Source: Comamonas odontotermitis
Lineage (GTDB): Bacteria; Pseudomonadota; Gammaproteobacteria; Burkholderiales; Burkholderiaceae_C
Length of the DNA stretch: 64,000 nucleotides
Direction of reading: 5' to 3'
Assembly (NCBI RefSeq): GCF_020080045.1
Contig: NZ_CP083451.1
Location: 3,893,001-3,957,000 of the forward strand
Made by a program: the position numbers and the translations under genes. The notes below the pieces were generated by a model. The model was given only the letters and a program-made list of their open reading frames with translations, ran no database searches and was not told the origin of the DNA. This document shows, piece after piece, positions 18,602-29,607 of the stretch. Within the stretch, counting starts at the first letter, position 1. The number at the start of each line of letters is the position of its first letter.

Positions 18602-19612
18602 ATGACTGAGACACACAAACGACCCGCCCTTTCGATGTTGGATCTGGTGGCCGTGCGCGAAGGCGGCACGGTCGCCCAGGCGCTGCAACTGGCGGTGCGC
18701 ACCGCGCAGCATGTCGAATCCCTTGGCTTTGCACGGTACTGGCTGGCGGAGCACCACAACATGCCGGGCATTGCCAGCTCGTCCACCGCCGTGCTGATTG
18801 GCCATATCGCCGGGGCTACACAGCATATCCGCGTGGGCTCGGGCGGCATCATGCTGCCCAACCATGCCCCACTGGTGGTGGCCGAAGCCTTTGGCACCCT
18901 GGCAGAGCTGTACCCGGGCCGCATCGATCTGGGCCTGGGCCGTGCCCCTGGTACCGACGGCATGACCATGCGCGCCCTGCGCCGCGACCGGGTCGAGAGC
19001 GAAGAAGACTTTCCCCGCGATGTGATGGAGCTGCAACGCCTGCTGGCCGATGCAGAGCCGGGCCAAAAGCTCATTGCCACACCAGGCGCAGGCACCCGTG
19101 TGCCGATCTGGCTGCTGGGCTCCAGCCTCTTTTCTGCCCAGTTGGCCGCGCACCTCGGCCTGCCCTATGCGTTTGCATCACATTTTGCGCCGCGCATGCT
19201 GTACCAGGCAGTGCAGCTGTATCGCGACCTGTTCAAACCGTCTGCCGCCCTCGCCAAGCCCTATGTGATCGTTGGCGCACCCGTGATCGCCGCGCCCACC
19301 GACGCTGAGGCTGAGTACCTGGCCAGCAGCACCTACCAACGCGTGCTCGGCATCCTGACGGGCCAGCGCGGCTTGCTGCCGCGTCCGGTGGAAGGCTTCA
19401 TGGAAAAACTGAACGACGCCGAGCGCCAGGCCATTGAAGGCTTTCTCGCCGTTGCATCGATTGGCGGGCCTGATCGTGTGCAACAACGCATGCGGCAGTT
19501 GGCCGACTCCACCGGCGCCGATGAGCTGATGCTGGTGAGTGACGTCTACGACGGAGAACTGCGCCTTCGCTCGCTGGATATTGCCGCACAGGCCGTGCGT
19601 TCCTGGGGTTAA
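18602..19612 (+). CDS. LLM-class flavin-dependent oxidoreductase
   Basis: 336 aa from the ATG at 18602; the frame is open further upstream but overlaps thiolase. Luciferase-like TIM-barrel family using reduced FMN. Typical segments: '[21 protein letters not shown]', '[27 protein letters not shown]', '[11 protein letters not shown]', as in the small group of uncharacterised bacterial LLM proteins (MsnO8/YhbW-like). Substrate unknown. It is 65 nt after the thiolase gene and could be co-transcribed. Split motifs are within normal family variation. Confidence 0.9.
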   Translation: MTETHKRPALSMLDLVAVREGGTVAQALQLAVRTAQHVESLGFARYWLAEHHNMPGIASSSTAVLIGHIAGATQHIRVGSGGIMLPNHAPLVVAEAFGTLAELYPGRIDLGLGRAPGTDGMTMRALRRDRVESEEDFPRDVMELQRLLADAEPGQKLIATPGAGTRVPIWLLGSSLFSAQLAAHLGLPYAFASHFAPRMLYQAVQLYRDLFKPSAALAKPYVIVGAPVIAAPTDAEAEYLASSTYQRVLGILTGQRGLLPRPVEGFMEKLNDAERQAIEGFLAVASIGGPDRVQQRMRQLADSTGADELMLVSDVYDGELRLRSLDIAAQAVRSWG

Positions 19613-19615
19613 AAA

Positions 19616-19644
19616 CTATCATTTTGATAGCTATTAGCGCCCAT
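19616..19644 (+). repeat. Dispersed AT-core element, near-consensus copy
   Basis: CTATCATTTTGATAGC then TATTAGCGCCC starts 5 nt after the stop codon of the preceding gene. The CTATCA/TGATAG arms form a small hairpin. Copies occur at 21764, 25572, 28173, 38905, 47291 and 51661 among others. Confidence 0.65.
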
Positions 19645-19715
19645 CATTCGTACGCTGCTGCGTCTTTTCACTTAAAGCACACGGCAAGGGTGTACAGCCG
19701 CGCTATGCTTGGGGC

Positions 19716-20273
19716 ATGTCCGTCTCCCCACGAATTGCCCTGACCGGGGTATTGAGCGCCTGTGCGCTCAGCACCCTGCTGGCTGGCTGCATTCAGCAGC
19801 CGCCTGAAGACCCGCCCTCCACATCCGCGCCTGCCCAGCCACAGGCGGCGGCTTTGCCAGCATCCCCCGCTGCCAACGAAGACCCTCAGCTCGCTGCGCA
19901 CATGAAGACGCCGGAGTTCCGCCGCGAATACCGCACCAAGCAGGAACAACTGCAGAACGAAGCACAGATCCAGGAAAGCGCTCCCTGGCTGGGACACACG
20001 GGCCTGAGCGATGCACAGGAGCGCGCGCTGCCGCGCTATGTGCGCATGGAACTGGGCCAGTCTCTGCAAGACGCCCATGCCGTCCAGGCCCAGGATCTGG
20101 AGTACATGGGCAACTACCCTGAACCGGATGGCACGGTGTACTACTGGCGCATTCCTGACAAGGCCAACGCCCATGGGGATACACACGCCGGCCCTGCCTA
20201 TGCCTACATCCGAAAAGGCACGGACGGTGTGTACTACACCGACTGGGGCAACCGCACACCGCCGCTTGGCTAG
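19716..20273 (+). CDS. Hypothetical lipoprotein
   Basis: 185 aa, family not recognised. A signal peptide ends in a lipobox 'LLAGC' (Cys about residue 24), so it should be acylated and anchored to the cell envelope. A Pro/Ala/Gln-rich linker (about 25-60) is followed by a soluble domain containing 'YRTKQEQLQNEAQIQESAPW' and 'YPEPDGTVYYWRIPDKANAHG'. Stand-alone between an LLM oxidoreductase and glycerate kinase. Only location is predicted. Confidence 0.75.
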   Translation: MSVSPRIALTGVLSACALSTLLAGCIQQPPEDPPSTSAPAQPQAAALPASPAANEDPQLAAHMKTPEFRREYRTKQEQLQNEAQIQESAPWLGHTGLSDAQERALPRYVRMELGQSLQDAHAVQAQDLEYMGNYPEPDGTVYYWRIPDKANAHGDTHAGPAYAYIRKGTDGVYYTDWGNRTPPLG

Positions 20274-20425
20274 TCAAATACCTGCTCATACGGCGCATCA
20301 GGTCACTCCAGGCTGACACGCCCGCAGGACTTGCTGCCCCGTGTGTGCAAGCCCTGGCAGGAATAATGCATATTCCGCCCATGGCCGGTGGCTGCTTTCA
20401 TAATGGCCAGTGGAGACACCACACC

Positions 20426-21760
20426 ATGAACAACGCACCGCACCCCGTGCTGGCCGATCCCCGCCGCGATCCCCAGCAGTTTCTTCTGGACCTGTACCGC
20501 ACCGCTGTGCAGCGCGCGCAGCCCCTGCACAGCATGGCGCAGCATCTGCCAAAGCCACCCAAGGGCCGCACGGTGGTGCTGGGCGCGGGCAAGGCGGGCG
20601 GCTCCATGGCCCAGGCACTCGAAGCGCTGTGGCCAAAAGATGCACCGCTGTCAGGCCTAGTGGTTACGCGTTACGACCATATTCCGCCGCGCCCGCAAGG
20701 ACTGCCCCAGCGTCTGGAAATCGTGGAAGCTGCGCACCCCGTACCCGATGCGGCAGGCCTTGCCGCAGCCGAGCGCATACTGGCGCTGACCGAAGGATTG
20801 ACGGCGGATGATCTGGTGCTGTGCCTCATCTCAGGCGGTGGATCGGCCCTGCTGACACTCCCAGCCGAAGGCATTGATCTGCAGGAGAAGCAGCGCATCA
20901 ACAAGGCCCTGCTCGAGAGCGGTGCCGCCATCAGCGAGATGAACTGCGTGCGCAAACACCTCTCACGTATCAAAGGCGGTCGCCTCGCTGCCGCCTGCCA
21001 CCCGGCCAAGGTGGTAACGCTGACCATCAGCGACGTGCCCGGTGACGATCCCTCGATCATCGCCAGCGGCCCCACGGTGCCCGATGCATCGACCTGCGCA
21101 GATGCTCTGGCCATCCTGGATCGCTACCAGATCAGCGTGCCCGACTCCGTGCGTGCCGCGTTGGAAGATGGAACACTGGAAACGCCCAAGCCTGGCGATC
21201 CACGCTTTGCAGGCCATGAAGTCCACCTGATCGCCACGCCCCAGCAATCGCTGGACGCCGCAGCCGCAGCCGCGCGCTCGGCCGGTATCGCCGCCCATGT
21301 GCTGTCGGACGAAATCGAAGGCGAATCACGCGAAGTAGGCAAGGTGCATGCCGCCATGGCGCGCGCCGTAGCCCGCCATGGCATGCCATTTGCACGGCCC
21401 TGCGTCATTCTCTCGGGTGGCGAAACAACGGTGACCATCCGCCCCCGCCAGCCTGGCGCCGCCAAGGGGCGCGGCGGCCGCGCGGGGGAATTCTGCATGG
21501 GCCTGGCGCAAGCACTACAGGGCCAGGAAAAGGTCTGGGCCCTGGCCGCCGATACCGACGGCATCGACGGCGTGGAAGACAATGCCGGCGCACGCGTGGC
21601 ACCAGACACCCTGCAACGCGCAGCAGCCATGAGTCTGCGCATCAGCGACCATCTGGACCGCAACGATGCCTATGGTTATTTTCTGGCACTCAATGACCTC
21701 GTGGTGACCGGCCCCACGCATACCAACGTCAACGATTTCCGGGCAATTCTGGTGCTTTGA
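20426..21760 (+). CDS. Glycerate 2-kinase (MOFRL family)
   Basis: 444 aa from ATG 20426 (MNNAPHP); the frame is open upstream but without a ribosome-binding site. It phosphorylates D-glycerate to 2-phosphoglycerate with ATP. Motifs of the GckA/TtuD family: 'GAGKAGGSMAQALE' near the N-terminus, 'CLISGGGSALL', 'NCVRKHLSRIKGGRLA', and the C-terminal MOFRL part with 'ILSGGETTVTI' and 'AADTDGIDGVEDNAGA'. Together with gcl, hyi and glxR just downstream it completes glyoxylate conversion to a glycolytic intermediate. Confidence 0.93.
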   Translation: MNNAPHPVLADPRRDPQQFLLDLYRTAVQRAQPLHSMAQHLPKPPKGRTVVLGAGKAGGSMAQALEALWPKDAPLSGLVVTRYDHIPPRPQGLPQRLEIVEAAHPVPDAAGLAAAERILALTEGLTADDLVLCLISGGGSALLTLPAEGIDLQEKQRINKALLESGAAISEMNCVRKHLSRIKGGRLAAACHPAKVVTLTISDVPGDDPSIIASGPTVPDASTCADALAILDRYQISVPDSVRAALEDGTLETPKPGDPRFAGHEVHLIATPQQSLDAAAAAARSAGIAAHVLSDEIEGESREVGKVHAAMARAVARHGMPFARPCVILSGGETTVTIRPRQPGAAKGRGGRAGEFCMGLAQALQGQEKVWALAADTDGIDGVEDNAGARVAPDTLQRAAAMSLRISDHLDRNDAYGYFLALNDLVVTGPTHTNVNDFRAILVL

Positions 21761-21763
21761 TTG

Positions 21764-21790
21764 CTTTAATTTTTATAGCAATGAGCGCTT
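21764..21790 (+). repeat. Dispersed AT-core element
   Basis: TTAATTTTTATAGCAATGAG followed by CGCTT begins 3 nt after the glycerate kinase stop. Matches the 19616 copy at TTTT-ATAGC-N4-AGCGC. The following AGCGCTT...AAGCGCC could fold as a small hairpin. Confidence 0.55.
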
Positions 21791-21831
21791 GATTGAAAAG
21801 CGCCTCAAAGCATCACGCCCTTCAAATCCCG

Positions 21832-22749
21832 CTAGCCACCATTGGGCAGATTCTCCCACCAGGCAGCATCGAAGGTGCCTTGCAGAAACGCGATGAACGA
21901 CTGCACCTTCTGCGGTACAAGGCGCGGCGACGGGTAGACGGCGTGGATCTCCTGCTCGGGCAGGCGGCAGGTCTTGAGCACCTCGACCACACGGCCGTCT
22001 TTCAGCGATTCATGCGCCACATAACGCGGCAATGCCGCGATACCCATGTGCGAGCGCGCGGCAGCCAGCAAGGCCGATAAGTTATTGGAGCGCAAGCGCC
22101 CCGTCACAGGTACCGAGACCGGCTCACCACTGGCATTGCGCAGCCGCCAGATATCGTTGCCCTGCACGCTGCTGTAGATCAGCGCGGAGTGCTCTTTCAG
22201 ATCGGATGGCCTGCGTGGCGTTCCATGCTTGCGCAGATACGATGGCGACGCCACCAGCGTCCAGGGGTTCACGCCCAGCATGCGCGCGCCCAGCGAAGAA
22301 TCTGCCAGCTTGCCCAGGCGCAGTGCTACATCAATGCCATTGGCCACCAGATCGGTGTAGCGGTCCTCAAAGCTCAGGTCCACCTGCACCTGGGGGTTGT
22401 GCTTCATGAATTCCATCGCCAGCGGAATCAACACGCGTCTCCCGAAGGCGACCGAGCTGCCAATGCGCAACTGGCCTTGCACCTGCGTCTGCCGCACCTT
22501 GACCACGTTCTCGGCCTCGGCCACATCACTCACGATGAGCTTGCATTTTTCGTAGTAAAGCGCGCCAGCCTCGGTCAGGCTCACGCCGCGCGTATTGCGG
22601 TTGAGCAGGCGTACCTTCAACCGCGCCTCCATGGCCGCAACCTGCTTGGTCACGGTGGGTTGGGTGGTGGAGAACTCCTGCGCCACCTTGGTGAAGCTGC
22701 CGGTCTCCACCACGCGCACAAACATGTGCATGGCATCGAGTCTGTCCAT
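21832..22749 (-). CDS. LysR-family transcriptional regulator of the gcl operon
   Basis: 305 aa. N-terminal winged helix (about 1-60) with 'VRVVETGSFTKVAQEFSTTQPTVTKQVAAME', then a periplasmic-binding-like effector domain. Length is standard for LysR. It is divergent from gcl with a 197-nt shared control region that contains a TATTC-N7-GAATA palindrome, the arrangement expected for a LysR activator of the adjacent operon. The effector is probably glyoxylate-pathway related (inference). Confidence 0.9.
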   Translation of the reverse strand: MDRLDAMHMFVRVVETGSFTKVAQEFSTTQPTVTKQVAAMEARLKVRLLNRNTRGVSLTEAGALYYEKCKLIVSDVAEAENVVKVRQTQVQGQLRIGSSVAFGRRVLIPLAMEFMKHNPQVQVDLSFEDRYTDLVANGIDVALRLGKLADSSLGARMLGVNPWTLVASPSYLRKHGTPRRPSDLKEHSALIYSSVQGNDIWRLRNASGEPVSVPVTGRLRSNNLSALLAAARSHMGIAALPRYVAHESLKDGRVVEVLKTCRLPEQEIHAVYPSPRLVPQKVQSFIAFLQGTFDAAWWENLPNGG

Positions 22750-22853
22750 GATTTTGTCTCCTTGAAGTGTTCTGCCCGAACCGCGCGCAATGCCGCCGTT
22801 GCACCTGAACGCAGATGCTGGCGGCGCGGCGCTCCAAGCGAAACGCTCTTATC

Positions 22854-22870
22854 TATTCTTGAGTGGAATA
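22854..22870. promoter_or_regulatory. LysR-type binding site (T-N11-A palindrome)
   Basis: TATTC-TTGAGTG-GAATA, a 5-bp inverted repeat in T-N11-A form, 77 nt before the gcl start and 105 nt before the lysR start. The spacing from gcl suits an activator recognition site. AAAGGAG follows just before gcl. Confidence 0.55.
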
Positions 22871-22946
22871 AATTTTATGGTCTGCATGCGCCTTCCGGCA
22901 AGCGTTTGTCTTCAATACAGTCAATCCCAGTTGTAAAGGAGACCTC

Positions 22947-24737
<1,791 letters not shown>

Positions 24738-24766
24738 ACGTTCCCCTTTTTCACTGGAGTTTTGCC

Positions 24767-25570
24767 ATGCCCCGTTTTGCTGCCAATCTCAGCATGCTGT
24801 TTACCGAGGTACCCTTCCTCGAGCGTTTCGAGCGCGCCGCCAATGCAGGCTTTGAAGCTGTCGAATTTCTGTTTCCCTATGCCCACACGGTCGAAGAAAT
24901 ACAGGAGCGGCTCAACGCCACAGGCCTGCAGATCGTGCTGCACAACCTGCCTGCGGGCGACTGGGATGCGGGTGAGCGCGGCATCGCCTGCGACCCCAGG
25001 CGCGTGGATGAATTCCGCGCCGGTGTGGCCAAGGCCGTGACCTATGCCCACGCACTGAGCGTGCCTCAGCTCAACTGCCTGGCCGGCAAGGTACCGGCAG
25101 GTGTGGACGCAACCACGCTGCGCCGCACCTTCGTCGAAAACCTGCGCTTTGCCGCCGCAGCGCTCAAGATGGCCAACCTGCGCCTGCTGGTCGAACCCAT
25201 CAACCCGTTCGACATTCCCGGCTTCTACCTGAACCGCACGGACCAGGCGCTGGACATTCTGGACGAAGTGGGCGCCGCCAACGCCTTTGTGCAGTACGAC
25301 ATCTACCATGCCCAGCGCACCGAAGGCGAACTGGCAGCCACCCTGCAAAAGCATCTGGCCCGCATCGGCCACGTGCAGTTGGCCGACAACCCGGGCCGCA
25401 ACGAGCCGGGCTCGGGCGAGATCAACTACCCCTTCCTGTTCTCGCACCTGGACCGCATCGGCTACACCGGCTGGGTCGGCTGCGAGTACAAGCCCGCCAA
25501 AGACACCGAATCCGGGCTGCGCTGGATCGAGACTGTTGCAGGCCAGAAATGCGCTGCCGTGGCCGCCTGA
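24767..25570 (+). CDS. hyi: Hydroxypyruvate isomerase
   Basis: 267 aa from ATG 24767 with GGAG upstream. TIM-barrel enzyme interconverting hydroxypyruvate and tartronate semialdehyde. Motifs: 'MPRFAANLSMLFTEVPFLER', 'LVEPINPFDIPGFYLN' (metal-binding Glu), 'YDIYHAQRTEGEL', 'GRNEPGSGEINYPFLF'. 29 nt after gcl and 54 nt before glxR; same operon. Confidence 0.95.
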   Translation: MPRFAANLSMLFTEVPFLERFERAANAGFEAVEFLFPYAHTVEEIQERLNATGLQIVLHNLPAGDWDAGERGIACDPRRVDEFRAGVAKAVTYAHALSVPQLNCLAGKVPAGVDATTLRRTFVENLRFAAAALKMANLRLLVEPINPFDIPGFYLNRTDQALDILDEVGAANAFVQYDIYHAQRTEGELAATLQKHLARIGHVQLADNPGRNEPGSGEINYPFLFSHLDRIGYTGWVGCEYKPAKDTESGLRWIETVAGQKCAAVAA

Positions 25571-25571
25571 T

Positions 25572-25601
25572 AAGCGCCATCCACTATAGAAATTGATATT
25601 C
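25572..25601 (-). repeat. Dispersed AT-core element in the hyi-glxR gap
   Basis: AAGCGCCATCCACTATAGAA is the reverse of the element (TTCTATAG-N6-GGCGCTT), continuing as ATTGATATT. It occupies most of the 54-nt spacer inside the operon, just before the AAGGAG of glxR. Confidence 0.55.
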
Positions 25602-25624
25602 AAGAAAACCAAGGAGATCTCTTC

Positions 25625-26539
25625 ATGAATGCAACGCCCCTCAAGCTCGGTTTCATCGGCCTGGGCATCATGGGCGCACCCATGTGCAGCCACCTGATCG
25701 CGGCCGGCCACCAGCTGTTCGTCAATACCCGAGGCAAGATGCCTGCGAACATCGCTGAAAGCAGCGCGACCCAATGCACCACCGTGCGCGGTGTGGCCGA
25801 GCGGGCGGACATCATCTTCGTGATGGTGCCCGACACGCCTGATGTCGAAGAAGTCCTGTTCGCCGAAGACGGCCTGGCTGCAGGCCTCAAGGGCAGCACA
25901 GGCAAGATCGTGGTCGACATGTCCTCCATCTCGCCTGTTGCCACCAAGGAATTTGCCAAGCGCATCCAGGCCCTGGGTGTTCAGTACCTGGACGCGCCCG
26001 TCTCCGGTGGCGAAGTCGGCGCCAAGAATGCCACGCTGTCCATCATGGTCGGTGGCCCGGACGCCGCCTTCGAGCGCGTCAAGCCGCTCTTTGAGAAGAT
26101 GGGCAAGAACATCACGCTCGTGGGCTGCAATGGCGACGGCCAGACCGCCAAAGTCGCCAATCAGATCATCGTGGCACTGAACATCGAGGCGGTGGCCGAG
26201 GCATTGCTGTTCGCATCGCGCGCTGGCGCCGACCCTGCCCGCGTGCGCGAAGCGCTGCTGGGTGGCTTCGCTTCTTCGAAGATTCTGGAAGTGCACGCCG
26301 AGCGCATGATCAAGCGCACCTTCGACCCGGGTTTCCGCATCGCGCTGCACCAGAAGGATCTGAACCTGGCGCTCTCCAGCGCACGGCAATTGGGTGTATC
26401 GCTGCCCAACACGGCACAGGCGCAGGAGCTGTTCAACAGCTGCGTGGCACATGGCGGCGCAGGCTGGGACCATTCGGGCCTGGTGCGCGCACTGGAGATC
26501 CAGGCCAACTTCGAGATCGGGCAGAAAGCGCCCGCATAA
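25625..26539 (+). CDS. glxR: 2-hydroxy-3-oxopropionate (tartronate semialdehyde) reductase
   Basis: 304 aa. Reduces tartronate semialdehyde to D-glycerate with NAD(P)H. Rossmann start 'LGFIGLGIMGAPMCSHLI' (about 8-25), substrate motif 'DAPVSGGEVGAKNATLSIMVGG', and catalytic Lys in 'GDGQTAKVANQIIVALN' (about 173-189), all as in GarR/GlxR beta-hydroxyacid dehydrogenases. AAGGAG precedes the ATG. Last gene of the operon, followed by a strong terminator. Confidence 0.95.
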   Translation: MNATPLKLGFIGLGIMGAPMCSHLIAAGHQLFVNTRGKMPANIAESSATQCTTVRGVAERADIIFVMVPDTPDVEEVLFAEDGLAAGLKGSTGKIVVDMSSISPVATKEFAKRIQALGVQYLDAPVSGGEVGAKNATLSIMVGGPDAAFERVKPLFEKMGKNITLVGCNGDGQTAKVANQIIVALNIEAVAEALLFASRAGADPARVREALLGGFASSKILEVHAERMIKRTFDPGFRIALHQKDLNLALSSARQLGVSLPNTAQAQELFNSCVAHGGAGWDHSGLVRALEIQANFEIGQKAPA

Positions 26540-26562
26540 AACACCCGTTGGCATTGCGAGTG

Positions 26563-26592
26563 AAAGGCCGGCTGACAGAGTCGGCCTTTTTT
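26563..26592 (+). terminator. Intrinsic terminator of the gcl-hyi-glxR operon
   Basis: AAAGGCCG-(11 nt)-CGGCC followed by TTTTTT, 24 nt after the glxR stop. Perfect stem of at least 6 bp with a T-run. Confidence 0.85.
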
Positions 26593-26698
26593 ATGGCAAG
26601 CGTGGCCCGGAAGGAAACCGCTTCTTCGACGAGTGCTGGCCAGGCTTTTTTGCGCCTCTCTCCACAGCCCCTCGGCACAGGCGCGCTATGCTTGCGCC

Positions 26699-27388
26699 AT
26701 GTCCCGTTCTGCCCGTCTACTGCAACTGCTCGATCTGCTGCGCCGCGCGCGCCAGCCACAAACCGGGCCAGCATTGGCCCAGACCCTGGACATCAGCCTG
26801 CGCACGCTCTACCGCGATATCGCCAGCCTGCGTGAACAAGGCGCTGCCATTGAAGGTGACCCTGGCGTGGGATTCGAGATGCGACCCGGTTTTCTGCTGC
26901 CGCCCTTGATGTTCAACGCCGATGAGCTGGAGGCCTTGCTGCTGGGCGCACGCTGGGCCAGCCTGCAGGCAGATCCTCACCTTGCCCGGGCCGCCGAAGC
27001 TGCCATGGCCCGCATCCGAACCGCGCTGCCGCTGGACTTGCGCATTGCCGTTGACACCAGCGGACTGCTGGTGCCCAATATGCATGAGACTCCTGCGCCA
27101 GAGGCTTGGCAGGCCGCGCTGCGCCGCGCCATCCGCGCCGAGCACAAGGTAGTGCTGCACTACCAGGACCAGCATGGCACCTTGACCGAGCGCCTGGTAT
27201 GGCCCGTGGCCATGGCCTATTTTGAGCGCAGCCGGGTCGTCACCGCCTGGTGCGAGCTGCGCCAGGCGTTTCGCCATTTCCGCGCCGACCGCGTGCACCA
27301 CCTTCAAGACCTGGGTGAGCGTTACCCAGAGGCGCGCCAGCACCTGATCCAGCGCTGGCTGGCCGAGACGGGTTACACGCTGGATTAG
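26699..27388 (+). CDS. YafY-type transcriptional regulator (HTH plus WYL domain)
   Basis: 229 aa. An N-terminal winged helix (about 3-60) with 'RARQPQTGPALAQTLDISLR' and 'TLYRDIASLREQGAAIEG' is followed by a WYL domain; 'LHYQDQHGTLTERLVWPVAMAY' is the ligand-sensing strand region (about 148-170), with Tyr-Phe-Glu in place of the usual WYL core. Such proteins respond to nucleotides or small ligands, often controlling the adjacent gene; here that is the glutathione transferase gene 104 nt downstream. Start chosen at the HTH. Confidence 0.88.
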   Translation: MSRSARLLQLLDLLRRARQPQTGPALAQTLDISLRTLYRDIASLREQGAAIEGDPGVGFEMRPGFLLPPLMFNADELEALLLGARWASLQADPHLARAAEAAMARIRTALPLDLRIAVDTSGLLVPNMHETPAPEAWQAALRRAIRAEHKVVLHYQDQHGTLTERLVWPVAMAYFERSRVVTAWCELRQAFRHFRADRVHHLQDLGERYPEARQHLIQRWLAETGYTLD

Positions 27389-27492
27389 AAGACGCTGAGG
27401 CTCCGAGAACCTGTTCACTGCTGACAAAAACTGTCAGCGCCTCTTTCTACATTGCCTGCATGGCAGCTTCGCCATGACGACAAGGACATACC

Positions 27493-28146
27493 GTGAACGC
27501 TCACAACCCCGCTCCACTTCGCTTTTTCTACCACCCCCAATCGCGCGCCCGCATCGTACGCTGGATGCTGGAGGAATGCGGCGCCACCTATGAGCCCGTG
27601 CCACTGGAATTCGGCACCACAATGAAGGCGCCGGAGTACCTGGCGCTCAACCCCATGGGCAAGGTACCCGCACTGCAGCATGGCGACACGGTGATCACCG
27701 AGACCGCCGCCATCCTGGCCTACCTGGCCGATCTGTTTCCACAAAAGCAATTGGCTCCAGCGCTCGGCGATCCGGCACGCGGCACCTACTACCGTTGGCT
27801 GTTTTTCGTGGCGGGGCCGGTGGAAGCCGCCATCACCGCCAAGGCCGAAGGCTGGCTGGCCCAACAGACGAACGAGCAGGCCCTACGCGCCGGCTTTGGC
27901 CGTTTTGACGATGTGGTTCGCAGCCTGCAGCTGGCCGTCCAGGGCAAGCGTTATGTGTGCGGCAACCATTTCACCGCTGCTGACCTGTGCCTTGCCAGCT
28001 ACATCGGCTGGGGCATGATGGAAGGCAGCCTTCCGTCTCTGCCTGAGTTCAAGACCTACGCCGAGCCCCTGCTGCAGCGCCCGGCCTCGCAGCGCGGCGA
28101 CGCACTGGACGGTCCCATGGAGACCGAAGCGTCCGCTGCGGTCTAA
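27493..28146 (+). CDS. Glutathione S-transferase family protein
   Basis: 217 aa. Thioredoxin-fold N-domain with 'FFYHPQSRARIVRWMLEECG' (catalytic Ser region about residues 15-17), cis-Pro 'GKVPALQHGD', and glutathione-binding 'ITETAAILAYLADLFP'; the C-terminal helical domain has 'FTAADLCLASYIGW'. Conjugates glutathione to electrophiles or works as a thiol transferase; substrate unknown. Probably under the preceding WYL regulator. Confidence 0.92.
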   Translation: MNAHNPAPLRFFYHPQSRARIVRWMLEECGATYEPVPLEFGTTMKAPEYLALNPMGKVPALQHGDTVITETAAILAYLADLFPQKQLAPALGDPARGTYYRWLFFVAGPVEAAITAKAEGWLAQQTNEQALRAGFGRFDDVVRSLQLAVQGKRYVCGNHFTAADLCLASYIGWGMMEGSLPSLPEFKTYAEPLLQRPASQRGDALDGPMETEASAAV

Positions 28147-28172
28147 CGCAAAAGCGGTTTCGCCGCCCGGTT

Positions 28173-28205
28173 GGTGCGCGCCAGACCATCTAAATTGATA
28201 GCAAC
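28173..28205 (+). repeat. Dispersed AT-core element with GC-rich arm
   Basis: GGTGCGCGCCAGA then CCATCTAAATTGATAGCAA. The same arm and core recur at 51661-51692 with one substitution in the arm, so the full element is about 33 nt or longer. It lies between the GST gene and gspF. Confidence 0.6.
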
Positions 28206-28320
28206 CGGCATCGCTTGACCATGCAACCTGCGCATGTGGAGCGATGCCATCGCCGTGCCATGGGGATCAGGCACAATAGACCGGATGTGGCCGGTGCCAC
28301 CTTGTTCCACTCAGCCACCC

Positions 28321-29538
28321 ATGCCAGCTTTTTCGTACGAAGTTCTAGACGCCCAGGGCCAGACCCGCAAGGGAATGATCGAGGCCGACAGCGCCAAGGC
28401 AGCACGCAACCAGCTGCGCGCCCAGGCCATGGTGCCGCTCGTGGTCGAGCCCACCTCCGGCAGCGACGACACGACGCCCGGTGTGGCGCGCAGCCGCCGT
28501 TCGGTCTTCAACGCCACGGGGCTGGCGGTCTGGACGCGTCAGCTCGCAGGCCTCATCAGTTCTGGCCTTCCGCTGGAGCGGGCGCTCACCGCGCTGATGG
28601 AAGAGATCGACAGTGAACCGCAGCGGCAACTGGTGGCCAGCCTGCGGGCCGAGGTGAATGGCGGATCAACCTTTGCCAATGCTCTGGGGCTCTACCCCCG
28701 CGATTTTTCGCAGATCTACCGCGCCGTGATCGACGCAGGCGAGCACAGCGGCCACCTCGACCGTGTGCTGGAGCGCCTGGCCGACGACCTGGAGGAGCGC
28801 GAACAGCTCAAGAACAGCCTGGTGGGCGCAGCGCTCTACCCAGCCATCGTCACCTGCTTTGCCTTTGTGGTGGTGATGGTGCTGATGAGCTATGTAGTGC
28901 CGCAGGTCGCCGAGGTATTTGCCGGAACCAAGCACGCGCTGCCGATCCTCACCCGCATCATGCTGGCCTTCAGCGAACTGATCCGCCACTGGTGGTGGCT
29001 GGCGGCTGGTGTGGCGGTAGTAGGCACGGTGATGCTGCGCCTGTCGCTGCGGCAGCCGCATTTTCGACAACGTTTTGATGCGGCATGGCTGCAGTTGCCC
29101 ATCGTCGGTAAGCTGGCCCGCAATTACAACGCGGCGCGTTTTGCCTCCACGCTGGCCATGCTCAGCAACGCTGGCGTGCCCATTCTGAAAGCCCTGCAGG
29201 CTGCTGCGCAGACCGTGAACAACCAGGCCATGCGCCAGGATGCCATCGACGCGCTGGACATGGTGCGCGAAGGCGCGCCGCTGGCATCGGCCCTGGCACA
29301 GAAAAAGCGCTACCCTGCGCTCCTGTCCATGTTTGCCCGCCTGGGCGAGCAGACTGGCGAGTTGCCGCAGATGCTGCAGCGCGTGGCCAACCAGCTGGCG
29401 GGCGATGTCAAGCGCCGGTCGATGCGCCTTGCAACCATCCTGGAGCCGCTGCTCATCGTCGGCATGGGCATTGTTGTCGGCATCATCGTGATGGCAGTGC
29501 TGATGCCCATCATTCAGCTCAACCAGTTTGTGCGCTAG
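28321..29538 (+). CDS. gspF: Type II secretion inner-membrane platform protein GspF
   Basis: 405 aa from ATG 28321 (MPAFSYEVLDAQGQ); the frame opens further upstream without a start signal. GspF is the polytopic centre of the T2SS inner-membrane platform. Two GspF domains are visible: 'WTRQLAGLISSGLPLERAL' (about 62-80) and 'FASTLAMLSNAGVPILKAL' (about 276-294), each followed by membrane helices, ending 'IVGIIVMAVLMPIIQLNQFV'. Length is standard. It is 20 kb from the other gsp genes and stands alone, so it must be supplied in trans to that cluster. Confidence 0.95.
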   Translation: MPAFSYEVLDAQGQTRKGMIEADSAKAARNQLRAQAMVPLVVEPTSGSDDTTPGVARSRRSVFNATGLAVWTRQLAGLISSGLPLERALTALMEEIDSEPQRQLVASLRAEVNGGSTFANALGLYPRDFSQIYRAVIDAGEHSGHLDRVLERLADDLEEREQLKNSLVGAALYPAIVTCFAFVVVMVLMSYVVPQVAEVFAGTKHALPILTRIMLAFSELIRHWWWLAAGVAVVGTVMLRLSLRQPHFRQRFDAAWLQLPIVGKLARNYNAARFASTLAMLSNAGVPILKALQAAAQTVNNQAMRQDAIDALDMVREGAPLASALAQKKRYPALLSMFARLGEQTGELPQMLQRVANQLAGDVKRRSMRLATILEPLLIVGMGIVVGIIVMAVLMPIIQLNQFVR

Positions 29539-29542
29539 CGCA

Positions 29543-29581
29543 TGCGGCGCTGTGCGGCCTTATCTGTCGCACCGCATTTTT
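29543..29581 (+). terminator. Probable intrinsic terminator after gspF
   Basis: GTGCG-(11 nt)-CGCAC stem, extended by outer TGCG/CGCA, then TTTTT at 29577-29581. The left arm has a bulge, so moderate confidence. Confidence 0.5.
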
Positions 29582-29607
29582 AGCCCCCTGAGTCCGTAGA
29601 GAACCCT